This document shows positions 1-8,914 of a stretch of 64,000 bases of DNA, in pieces. The stretch is from Anaerocolumna sp. AGMB13025 (GTDB lineage: Bacteria > Bacillota > Clostridia > Lachnospirales > Lachnospiraceae), in contig NZ_CP121445.1 in the NCBI RefSeq assembly GCF_029689925.1, forward strand, positions 1,109,001 to 1,173,000, read 5' to 3'. Position 1 is the first letter of the stretch. Each line of letters begins with the position of its first letter. A program made the translations under genes and the position numbers. The notes below the pieces were generated by a model. That model made no database searches. It had not been told where the DNA came from and saw nothing but the letters and a program-made list of their open reading frames with translations.

Positions 1-1
1 T

Positions 2-196
2 AATGGGGACTCCTATGAACTGGAAGTTACCTGCGGCAAAAAATATGGTAAATTACCCAAGCCAGTCAGAGAAGGTTTTAAATTCGGCGGTTGGTTTACC
101 TGGGAGGACTTTGCTAAAGTGGAGGCGGAGGCTGTACCGGAGAATAAGGTGGCAGCAGAGACAGATCCGCTTATGTTATTTGCAAGATGGTATTGA
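2..196 (+). CDS. C-terminal end of a surface protein with an InlB-type (Listeria-Bacteroides) repeat, partial
   Basis: Frame 2 is open from the left edge to a TGA at 194-196 and gives about 64 residues. The peptide carries a recognisable InlB B-repeat pattern (Y-G-K-L-P-x-P then G-F-K-F-G-G-W-F-T, ending L-F-A-R-W-Y), a small beta-grasp module common in secreted or cell-wall proteins of Firmicutes. The gene starts outside the window, so neither the signal peptide nor the rest of the domain layout can be seen. The reading frame one base over is open for a similar length, but its peptide is rich in Arg and Trp and resembles no domain. A good terminator follows about 75 bases downstream. Confidence 0.75.
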   Translation, partial: NGDSYELEVTCGKKYGKLPKPVREGFKFGGWFTWEDFAKVEAEAVPENKVAAETDPLMLFARWY

Positions 197-270
197 CTTA
201 GTGGGTGATAGAAATATAGCTATAAGATAAAATGATATAAATAAGATTCATACCAGAAATTATTAAAGAT

Positions 271-306
271 AACTGCCCGAAGGACATGAATGGGGCAGTT
301 ATTTTT
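271..306 (+). terminator. Rho-independent terminator after the InlB-repeat gene
   Basis: Perfect 8-bp stem AACTGCCC (271-278) / GGGCAGTT (293-300) followed by a run of T. It separates the surface-protein gene from the Wadjet operon. Confidence 0.85.
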
Positions 307-489
307 TGCTGTTATATTTTAATTATCCCATTTTATGCAGTTTTATGTTAGAATAGACAGTATATTGGCAGATGACCCAGAGATTTTTCACTTGATTTTA
401 TAATTGGCAGTTTCAAAGGCAGAACCTGTGATATGCGGGTGAGTGTAAAGGTGAAAGAAAGATTGAAAGTAGAAAGGTGCCGCGAAGAG

Positions 490-1863
490 ATGAAAGAAAT
501 CTATAAGATACCACAGCAATTCTGGAGCTTGTTTAAATCCCAGAACCGCTATATTTATATGGAAACTCTTATGTTGATATATGACGAATATTTATATAAC
601 GATTACTTTTTATCCAGGGAATCTTGTATCCAGCTTATAGCGGAGCATTTCTCAAACCGAATAGTAGATATTACCGCAGAGGATGAAGAGGAAGAGGCAG
701 ACCGTTTTGAACCCATGGCGACAAAGATTTTAAACCGTCTCATCCGGTTTACCTGGTTAAAGAAAGTAGAAGATTACAGTTCTTTTAAAACTAATATTGT
801 GATTCCGGATTACTCCTCCATGTTCATTGAGATATTTAAACGGTTACTGAACCCGGATTCCAATGAAACGGATTTATACATACAGAACGTATACACCAAT
901 ATATATTCCTTTTACCACGATGGTAAGGCGGGATTAGAACTGCTAAAATCAGCCCTGATTAATACTACCAGGCTAAACCGCTCTTTACAGGACATGCTTC
1001 ACAACATGGACCGGTTCTTTGCAACCCTCTTAGAAAAAGAGAATTATGAAGACCTGCTGAAAGAGCACCTTACCGTATATGTGGATACTATTATCAACAA
1101 AAAGTACAGTCTGTTAAAGACCAACGATAACTTTTATATCTATAAAAATGACATTAAAAAACTTCTCCGTCTCATTCAGGAAGATGAAAGCCGTCTGACC
1201 TCACTCCTGCAGAAAATGACAGCAGAAGGAAGAGATAAGGAAGAAGTTGAAAATCAAATTACTGAATTAATCTATGGGATTGAACACGGAATTATTAATA
1301 TGGAGAAAAGGATTGCCCATATTGATACGGAACATAGTAAATATGTCCGCGCTACCGTAAGCAGACTTGAATACCTTCTTAATAACGATGACAGCTTAAA
1401 AGGGAATATCATACAGCTGTTAAATCTGATGGGCGGCGAACAAAAGGAAGAACTCATAAGCAAAACTGCGGATACGATGCAAATCAATGATTTTACCGTG
1501 ATTACACCGGAATCCCTCTATAAAAAGAGGGGCAGGCGCAGGGTTTTTGAAGAAACCGTAGAAGCCCAGGAAATGATAGAAGAAGAATTGTCAAAAGAAG
1601 ATATTCTGCGAATTAACCGTAATAAGAGCCGTTACAGCAAAGAACAGATTGAACAGTATATCCTAAACCAGATGAACGAGGGATTCTATTATACCAGGGA
1701 GCATCCCATTCACAGTGACGAAGAGTTTGAACTGCTGATTTTAGCATATGATTACAGTGTTCGTAAGAGCAGCCCATTCTACGTAGTTCCCGGAGCAAAG
1801 GATAAAATCGCAGGCGGTAAATATAGTTATCCGGATATGATATTTAAGTTAAAAAATAAATGA
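490..1863 (+). CDS. jetA: Wadjet/Mks system kleisin-like protein JetA (MksF)
   Basis: First gene of a Wadjet (JetABCD, also called MksFEBG or EptABCD) plasmid-restriction operon. JetA is the kleisin-like subunit that bridges the SMC heads of JetC. The protein begins with the family-typical stretch I-P-Q-Q-F-W-S-L-F near residues 6-14, is almost wholly helical, and has charged coiled-coil segments around residues 240-330. The frame is open from 433. I prefer ATG 490, because an AAAGGTG-like site lies about 10 bases upstream and homologues start just before the FW motif. A 134-base gap without a gene separates it from jetB. Assignment comes from the gene order and size set jetA-jetB-jetC together with the sequence style. 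Confidence 0.82.
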   Translation: MKEIYKIPQQFWSLFKSQNRYIYMETLMLIYDEYLYNDYFLSRESCIQLIAEHFSNRIVDITAEDEEEEADRFEPMATKILNRLIRFTWLKKVEDYSSFKTNIVIPDYSSMFIEIFKRLLNPDSNETDLYIQNVYTNIYSFYHDGKAGLELLKSALINTTRLNRSLQDMLHNMDRFFATLLEKENYEDLLKEHLTVYVDTIINKKYSLLKTNDNFYIYKNDIKKLLRLIQEDESRLTSLLQKMTAEGRDKEEVENQITELIYGIEHGIINMEKRIAHIDTEHSKYVRATVSRLEYLLNNDDSLKGNIIQLLNLMGGEQKEELISKTADTMQINDFTVITPESLYKKRGRRRVFEETVEAQEMIEEELSKEDILRINRNKSRYSKEQIEQYILNQMNEGFYYTREHPIHSDEEFELLILAYDYSVRKSSPFYVVPGAKDKIAGGKYSYPDMIFKLKNK

Positions 1864-1997
1864 ATATTTTAACCAGGTTTTGAAAGTCCACTAAAGTATG
1901 TTCTATGAATAGACCTATATTTGTATTTATTCCATACACATATCCGGACTTTCGGCAATCGTTTCGTCTGTGTTAAGAGAAAGAGATAGGAGAATAT

Positions 1998-2663
1998 ATG
2001 TTTGAGTACTATGATAATCTGTTGGATGAAGAGAAGGAAGAACTGACGGAATTAATTAAGAATTTGTACAGCCAGACCTTTATCCTGGAGAGAAAATTTG
2101 ATAAAAAGTCTGAGCGTTACCAGTTAAATAAGCTGTACCGTATCTGTGAAAGACATTATGAATTTCTACGGGAATACTTTAAAATAGCTGATATTGATTT
2201 GATTGAAAACAGGCAGTACGGTATCATGGCCTTAAGGACCCAGACCCAGCAAGGGGATAAACTAAGCCGTTTGACTACGATGTTCCTTTTATTACTCAAG
2301 CTTATCTTTGATGAACAAATGAACACGGTATCGAATTCCATCCAGGTATATACTACCCTGGATGAGATCTATGATAAACTTCTGCTGTTCAGGCTTTGGG
2401 CCAATAAAACCATCTCTCCGACGGAATTAAGAAAGACCATTACAGTCTTAAAGAAATATCAGGTAATTGAAGTGATGGAGGACAATTGGGAATTGGACGG
2501 GACGACAAGGCTTATTATATATCCCACTGTAAGCCTAATCTTAAACGGACAGTCCATCCAGGGACTCGTAGAGCAGTATCAGGAAAATGAAGAGGAGGAT
2601 TCGGATGAGCAGCTACCAAGCACTGACGAAGATGTGCCTGAACAACTGGCATTATATAAATGA
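1998..2663 (+). CDS. jetB: Wadjet/Mks system protein JetB (MksE-like, DUF4194)
   Basis: A 221-residue winged-helix protein of the DUF4194/MksE type, the KITE subunit that binds the kleisin JetA. The body contains the long amphipathic helices and the winged-helix segment (residues about 100-185) expected for MukE-like proteins. The C terminus is strongly acidic (Glu/Asp rich from about residue 196). ATG 1998 has the site ATAGGAGA upstream. The last 59 bases overlap the start of jetC, and the jetC ribosome binding site lies inside jetB, which indicates translational coupling and a fixed stoichiometry. Confidence 0.85.
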   Translation: MFEYYDNLLDEEKEELTELIKNLYSQTFILERKFDKKSERYQLNKLYRICERHYEFLREYFKIADIDLIENRQYGIMALRTQTQQGDKLSRLTTMFLLLLKLIFDEQMNTVSNSIQVYTTLDEIYDKLLLFRLWANKTISPTELRKTITVLKKYQVIEVMEDNWELDGTTRLIIYPTVSLILNGQSIQGLVEQYQENEEEDSDEQLPSTDEDVPEQLALYK

Positions 2664-5600
2664 GAAAGTATTATCCTTTCATAAAGACATAAATTTCTTT
2701 ACCGGGCATTCCGGAAGCGGTAAGTCTACAGTACTTGACGCCCTGCAGATTATATTATATGCAGACAGCAATGGCCGTGGATTTTTTAATAAAGCTGCCA
2801 AGGAGGACTCTGACCGGTCCTTAATTGAATATTTAAGGGGAATGAAGGTAGTACAGGAAAATGACGAAGCTGGATATCTGCGGAATAAGAACTTTTCCAC
2901 TACAATTGTATTAGAATTTCAGGATGTGGAAAGCATGAAATACCAAAGTATCGGTGTGGTTTTTGATGTGGACGTATCCGTTAATGATATTAACCGTATG
3001 TTTTTCTGGCATAAAGGAACACTTGCCCCAAACGCATACCGGGAAGGGGAAAAAGTATTCTCGGTTAATGAATTAAAAGAATATTTTAAAGAAAATTATA
3101 ACAAGGAAGAGTATTTTATCAGCAGAACCAATGAAAAATTCCGTTCCGAACTCTACGGTAATTATTTTGGGGGACTGCATGAAAAGCACTTTCCAGCCTT
3201 GTTTAAGAAAGCAATCCCTTTTAAGATGGATATGAAGTTAGAAGACTTCGTAAAGAATTATATTTGTGTGGAAAATGACATACATATAGAAGATATGCAG
3301 GACAGTGTAGCACAATATACCCGTTTAAAAAGAAAGCTGGAAGATACCAAAAACGAAATTACTCTCCTGGAAGAGATTAAAAGCCAATATAATAAATACG
3401 ATTCCTGCCGTAAGGAAGCAATCCAATTCCAATATAACATGGATAAAATCGATATATTATCCACGAAAGAAAGAATGGAGCATATCAGCAGTTATCAGCA
3501 GGCTTATGAAAAGGATGTCAACCAGTTAAATGAGACAGTAGGAGTATTAGAATCACAGTTAAAAGATCTACAGGCTAAGAGAGATGAAATCTTAATCTTT
3601 ATCCAAAACAGCGGATATGAGCATTTAGAAAAAGAGCTCCGGTCCTTAAATCAACTCTTAGAATACCAATACTTAAGCAAAGCCGCCTATGATAAGACAG
3701 GGAACCTTTTAAACTCCTGGCTTATTGGAGACTTATTATCAATTGAAGATAAGGGTTATATCAGGAACTTCTTAGAATATAAAGCAACTGCTTCTGATAT
3801 GGAGAATATGAAAGCAGCAATTCAAACCACAAGGGAGAATATCCAGAAGGATAAAGATGACCTTATGGTAACCATTAGAGAACTGAAAACGAAGATAGCC
3901 GATATCACAGGGCAGATCATTACCTTAAAGAGCGGTCAGAAGGCGTATCCTGCTAATTTGCTGGAAGCAAAACAATATATAACCGAAGAATTGGAACGGT
4001 TCTATGAAACCCCCGTACAAGTAGATATCCTGGCAGATCTTCTGGAAGTGAAGAATGAAGAGTGGAGAAATGCAGTAGAAGGTTATATGGGCGGAAATAA
4101 GCTGACCTTAATGGTTCCTCCAAACTATGCTAAAAAAGCCATGGAAATCTATCAAGGCATGAATTCGGATAAGTATTATAAAGTGGCAGTTGTAGATACC
4201 GAAAAGGTGAGTATGGACAGAAAACCGATTAATAAACTGGCTCTGGCTGAAGAAGTAGAAACAACGGTGGATTATGCAAGGGCATATGTGGATTATTTAC
4301 TGGGAAGAGTCATAAAATGTGGATCGATTGATGAACTCAGGGAAAACAATAACGGTATCACAGCAAACTGCGTACTCTACCAAGGTTATAAAATCCAGCA
4401 TATTAATCCAAGAGAATACAAAGAGAATGCTTATATCGGTCGAAATGCCATAGAACGCAGGTTAAAACAGTTAAATGATAACCTTTCCGAACTGCAGTCT
4501 GAGAAAAAGCCTCAGGACGACCTGTTAAAACAATTAACGGAGGTCCTTGGGTATGAAGCCTTTTCCGGAGATTTATATGTCTACGAAAAATATCTTATGG
4601 ATATAAAGGACATACCGGCCCAGGAACTTAAAAAACAGGAATATACCGACAAAATAAAAGAACTAAAAGAAAAAGATATTGATAAATGGAGAGAAAAGCA
4701 AAAAGAATTAGATCAGACCATTAAAGCAAAGTCAGACCTTAAGGAAGCCTCCGCTATAGAACTTGCCAGAAAGAAAAGTGCCTTAAATGGGTATGACAAA
4801 GAGCTTATTAATCTGAATGAAGAACTGCTCCTTAGGCAGAGAAACTTTAAGGAAGAGGAAGAAAGGGAGACTGCATTTCATATCTTTATGGAGGCAAAAG
4901 GAAAAGGCAGACTGGACTTAATTAAAAATGATCTCCTTGATCGAAAGCTTGAACGTGATAAAAATGCAGAGAAAGATTTTGACGGTCTGGTAAGTATCAG
5001 GGAGCGTTATCAAAAACAATATTCCTATCGGGGATTTTCCCTAACCCATAAAGAAAATGAGGAGTATGACCAGTTACTGGATAACTTAGCCAGTGACAGA
5101 TTAAGTGAGTTTACGGAGAAAGCCAATGATCAGGCAAAAACAGCCATCCATCATTTTAAAACTGACTTTGTGTATAAAATACGGGATGCCATAAAAGAAG
5201 TAATGCAGCAAAAGGAGGATTTAAACCGGATTTTAGCCCAGCTTGATTTTGGTAAGGACAAATACAAATTCGTTATTACCAGGAACAAAGGTGAGGCCGG
5301 TAAATTCTATGACATGTTCATGGATGAAAATCTGGATATTAATCCCTATCATTTGAATAAGCAGGTAGATAACCAGCTGAATATCTTTGCAATGCAGCAT
5401 AATGAAAGTTATGGAGAGCTGATTAATGAACTGATTGAATTATTTATGCCGCCTGAAAGCAGTGATCCGAAAGTACTCGAGCAGGCTAAGATGCATATGG
5501 AATATTATTCGGATTACCGCACCTACTTATCTTTTGATATGGAGCAGCTGGTAGAAGGAATGCCGCCCATGCGTTTAAGCCGGATGCTGTCTAAGAACTC

Positions 5601-5964
5601 CGGCGGGGAGGGACAAAACCCCTTATATGTTGCCTTACTGGCAAGCTTTGCGCAGGTTTACCGAATCAGCTTAAAACCCAATATACGAAGACGTCCGACA
5701 CCAAGACTGGTTGTTCTGGACGAAGCCTTTTCCAAAATGGATGCGGAAAAAGTAGGAAGCTGTATCGGACTAATCCGTAAGTTAGGCTTCCAGGCAATCA
5801 TCAGTGCCACGAATGATAAGATACAAAACTATGTGGACAATGTAGACAAAACCTTCGTATATGCCAATCCGAACAAGAACCGCATATCGATACAGGAATT
5901 TGAAAAAACTGATTTTTCCGAACTTCTTATGGCAGGGGAGGATAATGAAGATGAACTTGATTAA
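2605..5964 (+). CDS. jetC: Wadjet/Mks SMC-like ATPase JetC (MukB-like)
   Basis: A large SMC-family ATPase (1119 aa), the motor of the Wadjet complex. It is expected to extrude DNA loops and sense small circular DNA. A Walker A motif GHSGSGKS lies at residues 34-41, long coiled-coil arms surround a hinge near the middle, an ABC signature (SGGEGQ) lies near residue 999, and Walker B (LVVLDEAF) lies near 1034-1041. All ATPase motifs look intact. An in-frame ATG exists at 2587, but the AGGAGGA site at 2592-2599 places the start at 2605. The end overlaps the start of the jetD remnant by 20 bases, the coupling expected before an intact jetD. Without JetD, the ATPase could still work as an Mks-like condensin. 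Confidence 0.92.
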   Translation: MSSYQALTKMCLNNWHYINEKVLSFHKDINFFTGHSGSGKSTVLDALQIILYADSNGRGFFNKAAKEDSDRSLIEYLRGMKVVQENDEAGYLRNKNFSTTIVLEFQDVESMKYQSIGVVFDVDVSVNDINRMFFWHKGTLAPNAYREGEKVFSVNELKEYFKENYNKEEYFISRTNEKFRSELYGNYFGGLHEKHFPALFKKAIPFKMDMKLEDFVKNYICVENDIHIEDMQDSVAQYTRLKRKLEDTKNEITLLEEIKSQYNKYDSCRKEAIQFQYNMDKIDILSTKERMEHISSYQQAYEKDVNQLNETVGVLESQLKDLQAKRDEILIFIQNSGYEHLEKELRSLNQLLEYQYLSKAAYDKTGNLLNSWLIGDLLSIEDKGYIRNFLEYKATASDMENMKAAIQTTRENIQKDKDDLMVTIRELKTKIADITGQIITLKSGQKAYPANLLEAKQYITEELERFYETPVQVDILADLLEVKNEEWRNAVEGYMGGNKLTLMVPPNYAKKAMEIYQGMNSDKYYKVAVVDTEKVSMDRKPINKLALAEEVETTVDYARAYVDYLLGRVIKCGSIDELRENNNGITANCVLYQGYKIQHINPREYKENAYIGRNAIERRLKQLNDNLSELQSEKKPQDDLLKQLTEVLGYEAFSGDLYVYEKYLMDIKDIPAQELKKQEYTDKIKELKEKDIDKWREKQKELDQTIKAKSDLKEASAIELARKKSALNGYDKELINLNEELLLRQRNFKEEEERETAFHIFMEAKGKGRLDLIKNDLLDRKLERDKNAEKDFDGLVSIRERYQKQYSYRGFSLTHKENEEYDQLLDNLASDRLSEFTEKANDQAKTAIHHFKTDFVYKIRDAIKEVMQQKEDLNRILAQLDFGKDKYKFVITRNKGEAGKFYDMFMDENLDINPYHLNKQVDNQLNIFAMQHNESYGELINELIELFMPPESSDPKVLEQAKMHMEYYSDYRTYLSFDMEQLVEGMPPMRLSRMLSKNSGGEGQNPLYVALLASFAQVYRISLKPNIRRRPTPRLVVLDEAFSKMDAEKVGSCIGLIRKLGFQAIISATNDKIQNYVDNVDKTFVYANPNKNRISIQEFEKTDFSELLMAGEDNEDELD

Positions 5965-6133
5965 TTTATTCCTGGATAAATATGAACGGAGTACAAAATG
6001 GAATGGGATTAAAGAGGGAAATGTAAGCTTACGAATCGAAGAAAATGATTATAAAATAATAGGAAAAGCTTAATTGATAAAAGAAGCCATAGGATTAGAG
6101 CAGCGTGATTTAATAAAAGTAGTATGGGTTTAA
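5945..6133 (+). pseudogene. Decayed N-terminal remnant of jetD (Wadjet nuclease subunit)
   Basis: Starting at ATG 5945 inside the end of jetC, this frame encodes a peptide beginning M-K-M-N-L-I-N-L-F-L-D-K-Y-E-R-S, which resembles the start of the DUF3322 domain of JetD. It hits TAA at 6071-6073. The same frame then continues as L-I-K-E-A-I-G-L-E-Q-R-D-L-I-K-V-V-W-V before a second stop at 6131-6133, and this resembles the later DUF3322 helix (L-x-x-x-G-L-I-x-x-x-W). The rest of JetD, including the Toprim-type catalytic domain (about 350 residues in the family), is absent, and a terminator follows. The match is by eye against remembered family members. The position right after jetC strengthens it. 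Confidence 0.6.
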
Positions 6134-6161
6134 AGTTTATGCTTGCACCAATAAGAATAAG

Positions 6162-6204
6162 AAATGATTATCCGATGCTTTTACAGTAGGATAATCATTT
6201 TTTA
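6162..6204 (+). terminator. Terminator ending the Wadjet operon
   Basis: Perfect 10-bp stem ATGATTATCC (6164-6173) / GGATAATCAT (6189-6198) with a 15-base loop, followed by a T run. It closes the jetABC transcript right after the jetD remnant. Confidence 0.85.
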
Positions 6205-6399
6205 TTGCACATTTTTTAATACAACAATAAATGTGGGTAATTCTATAATTTAATAAATAGTTGTTATAAATTCTTGACAAAAAAATAATTTTTTTACAAG
6301 TCTTTATAAAAAGATTATTAAATATACAATATAAATTACATTAAAAGACAATGCATTATATTTTTCCGTTTAAATTTAGTAAATATTACAAAATAATAC

Positions 6400-6427
6400 T
6401 TGATTACCATTTTTTATGTAATATAAT
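6400..6427 (+). promoter_or_regulatory. Predicted sigma-A promoter of the five-gene AAA operon
   Basis: TTGATT at 6400-6405 and a consensus TATAAT at 6422-6427 with a 16-base spacer. Transcription would start near 6434, about 30 bases before the first gene, whose AGAGGAGG site begins near 6449. The surrounding 6205-6399 stretch is extremely AT-rich and shows no gene. Confidence 0.6.
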
Positions 6428-6464
6428 TATATTAGTTATGCGCAATGAAGAGGAGGATTAGATA

Positions 6465-6938
6465 ATGCCAAAACCAATATTTAACACGAAACAAAAAGAA
6501 ATACAGCAAATAGACCTGCATCAGGATACTATGACAAAGTGCCGACTGGATCCGGTATTACTGGAAAGAAGATTGAGGGAAAAACGTTCCAGTAAGTATA
6601 TGGAAATGATGAAACAGCTCGATATATCAGGCACTCAAATGGACCAATCGAAATTTCAGGAATTTTTAGATACATTTCACTCTGAATTTGCAGATATAGA
6701 TTATCAAGACCAATTGCTAGGAATTGTAGCAAAATGTTACTTGGGAAAGCCTTACGAGGTACATACACTTGACTTGACCGGGGATATAGTGGTTCATTAT
6801 AAAGCGGGTGAAAATATGCCGGGGCTTTTAAATAGAGCAAGGAGTCTTGCTATGCACGGAGACTATCATTTTATAGAAGTATACACAGATTGTCTGCGTG
6901 CAATTAAGGCTGATGGTTCCGTTACGGTGGCAAAATAA
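6465..6938 (+). CDS. Unrecognised 157-aa protein, first gene of the AAA operon
   Basis: I do not recognise this family. The protein is soluble with no signal peptide or membrane segment. The N-terminal half is charged and helical (residues about 20-85, including an R-R-L-R-E-K-R basic patch). The C-terminal half (about 90-157) looks mixed alpha/beta, with the strand-like segment G-D-I-V-V-H-Y and a His/Tyr-containing H-F-I-E-V-Y-T-D-C. An AGAGGAGG site supports ATG 6465. The next gene starts 26 bases after the stop, on the same strand and presumably in one transcript from the promoter at 6400. It could be an adaptor or regulator of the AAA ATPase encoded by the last gene; that is inference from context only. 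Confidence 0.75.
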   Translation: MPKPIFNTKQKEIQQIDLHQDTMTKCRLDPVLLERRLREKRSSKYMEMMKQLDISGTQMDQSKFQEFLDTFHSEFADIDYQDQLLGIVAKCYLGKPYEVHTLDLTGDIVVHYKAGENMPGLLNRARSLAMHGDYHFIEVYTDCLRAIKADGSVTVAK

Positions 6939-6964
6939 ATTTGGTGGAGAAGGAGTAGAACAGA

Positions 6965-8692
6965 ATGGCTGATTATGCAATAAGCAGTGCTAATTTAAAT
7001 GTTATTGAGAATAACATTGGAACTCTGGCAAGGCAGTTGGAACGGGTGGCTGATAATGTAGATAATATCAGCGGGATGGTAAATTTGGTGGATTCAAAAG
7101 TAAATTCAATATCCTCTTCCTTAAATGATCTTACAGCAGAATTTAAGGTGTTTGTTGATGAGTCAAAGAGGGTAGCATTACTTTCAGATGCTAAGCAGAA
7201 TGTTGTTATGCTGGAACAGCAGATTGAAAAGGATTATGGTTATTATGACAATATCAGAAGACATACCGTTGGTATCTTACAGGCAGCGGATGTTAATATT
7301 GTAAGGAAAGAAACGATAGCAAATATAACAGAGGAAATGATGATTGCTGCTCCTAGATATTGGTTAGCGCCTGCTTTGATTGCGTTATCTGCCTGGTTAA
7401 GCGATAATAGGGAATTAGCAGAAAAGGCTTTAAAAGAGGCAATGCGCAGAGACGACGAGAAGACATCGTTAATGTTTTGTTTAATTAGCAGACGAGCAGG
7501 AAGATTAGACGGTTCTCTGGTATGGCTGGAAAGATATTTTGCCATGCAGGACCCGACTAAGATGGAACGCAGAATTATTGTTGTGTTAGACGCATTTGCC
7601 AGCGGCTTATTTGGAGCTGACAGCAAAGGGGTGTGCTCTGAAAAAATTAAAGCATGGCTTTCTGAATTGTCCGCAAGAGTTGGTTTTGTAGAGGAGCAGA
7701 AAACACAGTGGGAGAAAGCGATAATTGGAAAAAAGGCTTCATTGGGGCAGGATGAATTCCCTTATCTTAAACAATATAGTCCTACATGGGAAAAGTTAAA
7801 GGATGTATTGGAGTGGGCTAAAACACATAATGATATTTATCAATATTTTAGTACAATCTTTAATGCGCCTGTTGATAATGTGGCTTCAATAACAGCAAAG
7901 ATTGATGATCTGTTAGATAGCCTGGTAACCAATTATGATAATGAAGAATTGCCTTTAAGGAAGCAACTTCGTAAAAATAAATTAGTTATTGAAGAAAACG
8001 GCAATATGAATAGAGCAAATTCACGTTTTGATTCCGAAGTTGCAGCTTACGAGCAATATGAAGATTTCTCACAGCATCTTACAAGCATCGCTCTTGCTCC
8101 TGAATCCTCGGGTACATTAGTTGCTACGCAGAAATTGGCGATTGCTTTGTCAAAAGAATGGATTTTTAATGCTTATGAGGATATCACGGTAAAAAGCAGG
8201 GCAGAGGTACCTTTGGATATAGAGATTGCTATCTCTAACTGGTCCGGTACCACTAGAGACGGTTCTAATGAAACTGAATTGCAGCAATCTCTCAACGAGT
8301 TTGTAGATGATACGAGGGATAAAGCAATTGCATCCATAAAATGGTTTAGGGGAAATATAATTCTAAGTATAATTATTGGAATTATTGTGGGATTCCTAGG
8401 CTTAAATACCATTATTGTTCCGATCTTGGCAGTAGTTGCTGTGGCTGTATATATATTTATGGAAAAGTCAAAATATAATAAGAATGTTAAAGCCACAAAA
8501 AAGCAGATGGAAGAGTATAGGGAAAATACAATGACAGCTTTGAATGCTACGATAGCTGAAATTGTAGATTATCGCAGACTTTATACGGAGAAAGATTCTG
8601 AATATACCAAGGTTGAAGATTTTTTCCGGGAGTTACAGCCGGAACAGTACATATCTGTTGGTGATGTTCATAAATTCAGACAAGTAATATAG
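6965..8692 (+). CDS. Coiled-coil/helical-repeat protein with a C-terminal membrane hairpin (575 aa)
   Basis: I do not recognise the family. Residues 1 to about 75 form a heptad-rich coiled coil (many Asn/Leu/Val with D-N-V-D-N-I-type repeats). Residues about 90-440 look all-helical, possibly TPR-like, around residues 130-200. Two adjacent hydrophobic segments near residues 460-503 (I-I-L-S-I-I-I-G-I-I-V-G-F then I-I-V-P-I-L-A-V-V-A-V-A-V-Y-I-F) form a membrane hairpin, followed by a charged cytoplasmic-looking tail. There is no signal peptide, so most of the mass is predicted to be cytoplasmic and anchored by the hairpin. The arrangement suits a membrane effector or scaffold controlled by the AAA ATPase of the same operon. 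This role is inferred. Confidence 0.8.
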   Translation: MADYAISSANLNVIENNIGTLARQLERVADNVDNISGMVNLVDSKVNSISSSLNDLTAEFKVFVDESKRVALLSDAKQNVVMLEQQIEKDYGYYDNIRRHTVGILQAADVNIVRKETIANITEEMMIAAPRYWLAPALIALSAWLSDNRELAEKALKEAMRRDDEKTSLMFCLISRRAGRLDGSLVWLERYFAMQDPTKMERRIIVVLDAFASGLFGADSKGVCSEKIKAWLSELSARVGFVEEQKTQWEKAIIGKKASLGQDEFPYLKQYSPTWEKLKDVLEWAKTHNDIYQYFSTIFNAPVDNVASITAKIDDLLDSLVTNYDNEELPLRKQLRKNKLVIEENGNMNRANSRFDSEVAAYEQYEDFSQHLTSIALAPESSGTLVATQKLAIALSKEWIFNAYEDITVKSRAEVPLDIEIAISNWSGTTRDGSNETELQQSLNEFVDDTRDKAIASIKWFRGNIILSIIIGIIVGFLGLNTIIVPILAVVAVAVYIFMEKSKYNKNVKATKKQMEEYRENTMTALNATIAEIVDYRRLYTEKDSEYTKVEDFFRELQPEQYISVGDVHKFRQVI

Positions 8693-8704
8693 GGAGGGTA
8701 TAGC

Positions 8705-8914
8705 ATGAGTAGAATCATTTTAGAGGATAATTCTAATAATGGTATTGAAACGGATAAAATGGAAGAGATGAAAAATAAGATAGAAGAGAAGCCTGTAACA
8801 GAGAAATATAATAGGGGTAGTCAGCCAATCACCGACGAATTTGCTGTTGCGTTTCCAGACTGGAATCTGGTACCGCCTTTACAGGTAATTAAAAGAGTGA
8901 GAAGGAGCCTATGA
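8705..8914 (+). CDS. Unrecognised 69-aa protein of the AAA operon
   Basis: A small soluble protein with no membrane segment. The first half is acidic and probably disordered. The second half carries an aromatic/proline stretch (D-E-F-A-V-A-F-P-D-W-N-L-V-P-P) and a basic end (K-R-V-R-R-S-L). It starts 12 bases after the membrane-protein gene with a GGGAGGG site and overlaps the next gene by ATGA. Tight packing and coupling argue that it is a real gene, possibly an adaptor peptide or inhibitor. No function can be assigned. Confidence 0.7.
   Translation: MSRIILEDNSNNGIETDKMEEMKNKIEEKPVTEKYNRGSQPITDEFAVAFPDWNLVPPLQVIKRVRRSL

Noticed and set aside
3..230. ATG-initiated 75-codon frame at the left edge
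   Set aside because: It overlaps, one base out of frame, the InlB-repeat coding tail (2-196), and its peptide is Arg/Trp-rich with no domain pattern.
6074..6130. Separate small gene after the jetD stop
   Set aside because: There is no start codon with a ribosome binding site, and its peptide fits as the continuation of the decayed jetD frame.
6274..6310. Promoter with TTGACA at 6274 before the AAA operon
   Set aside because: No acceptable -10 lies 16-18 bases downstream; the pair at 6400/6422 fits better.
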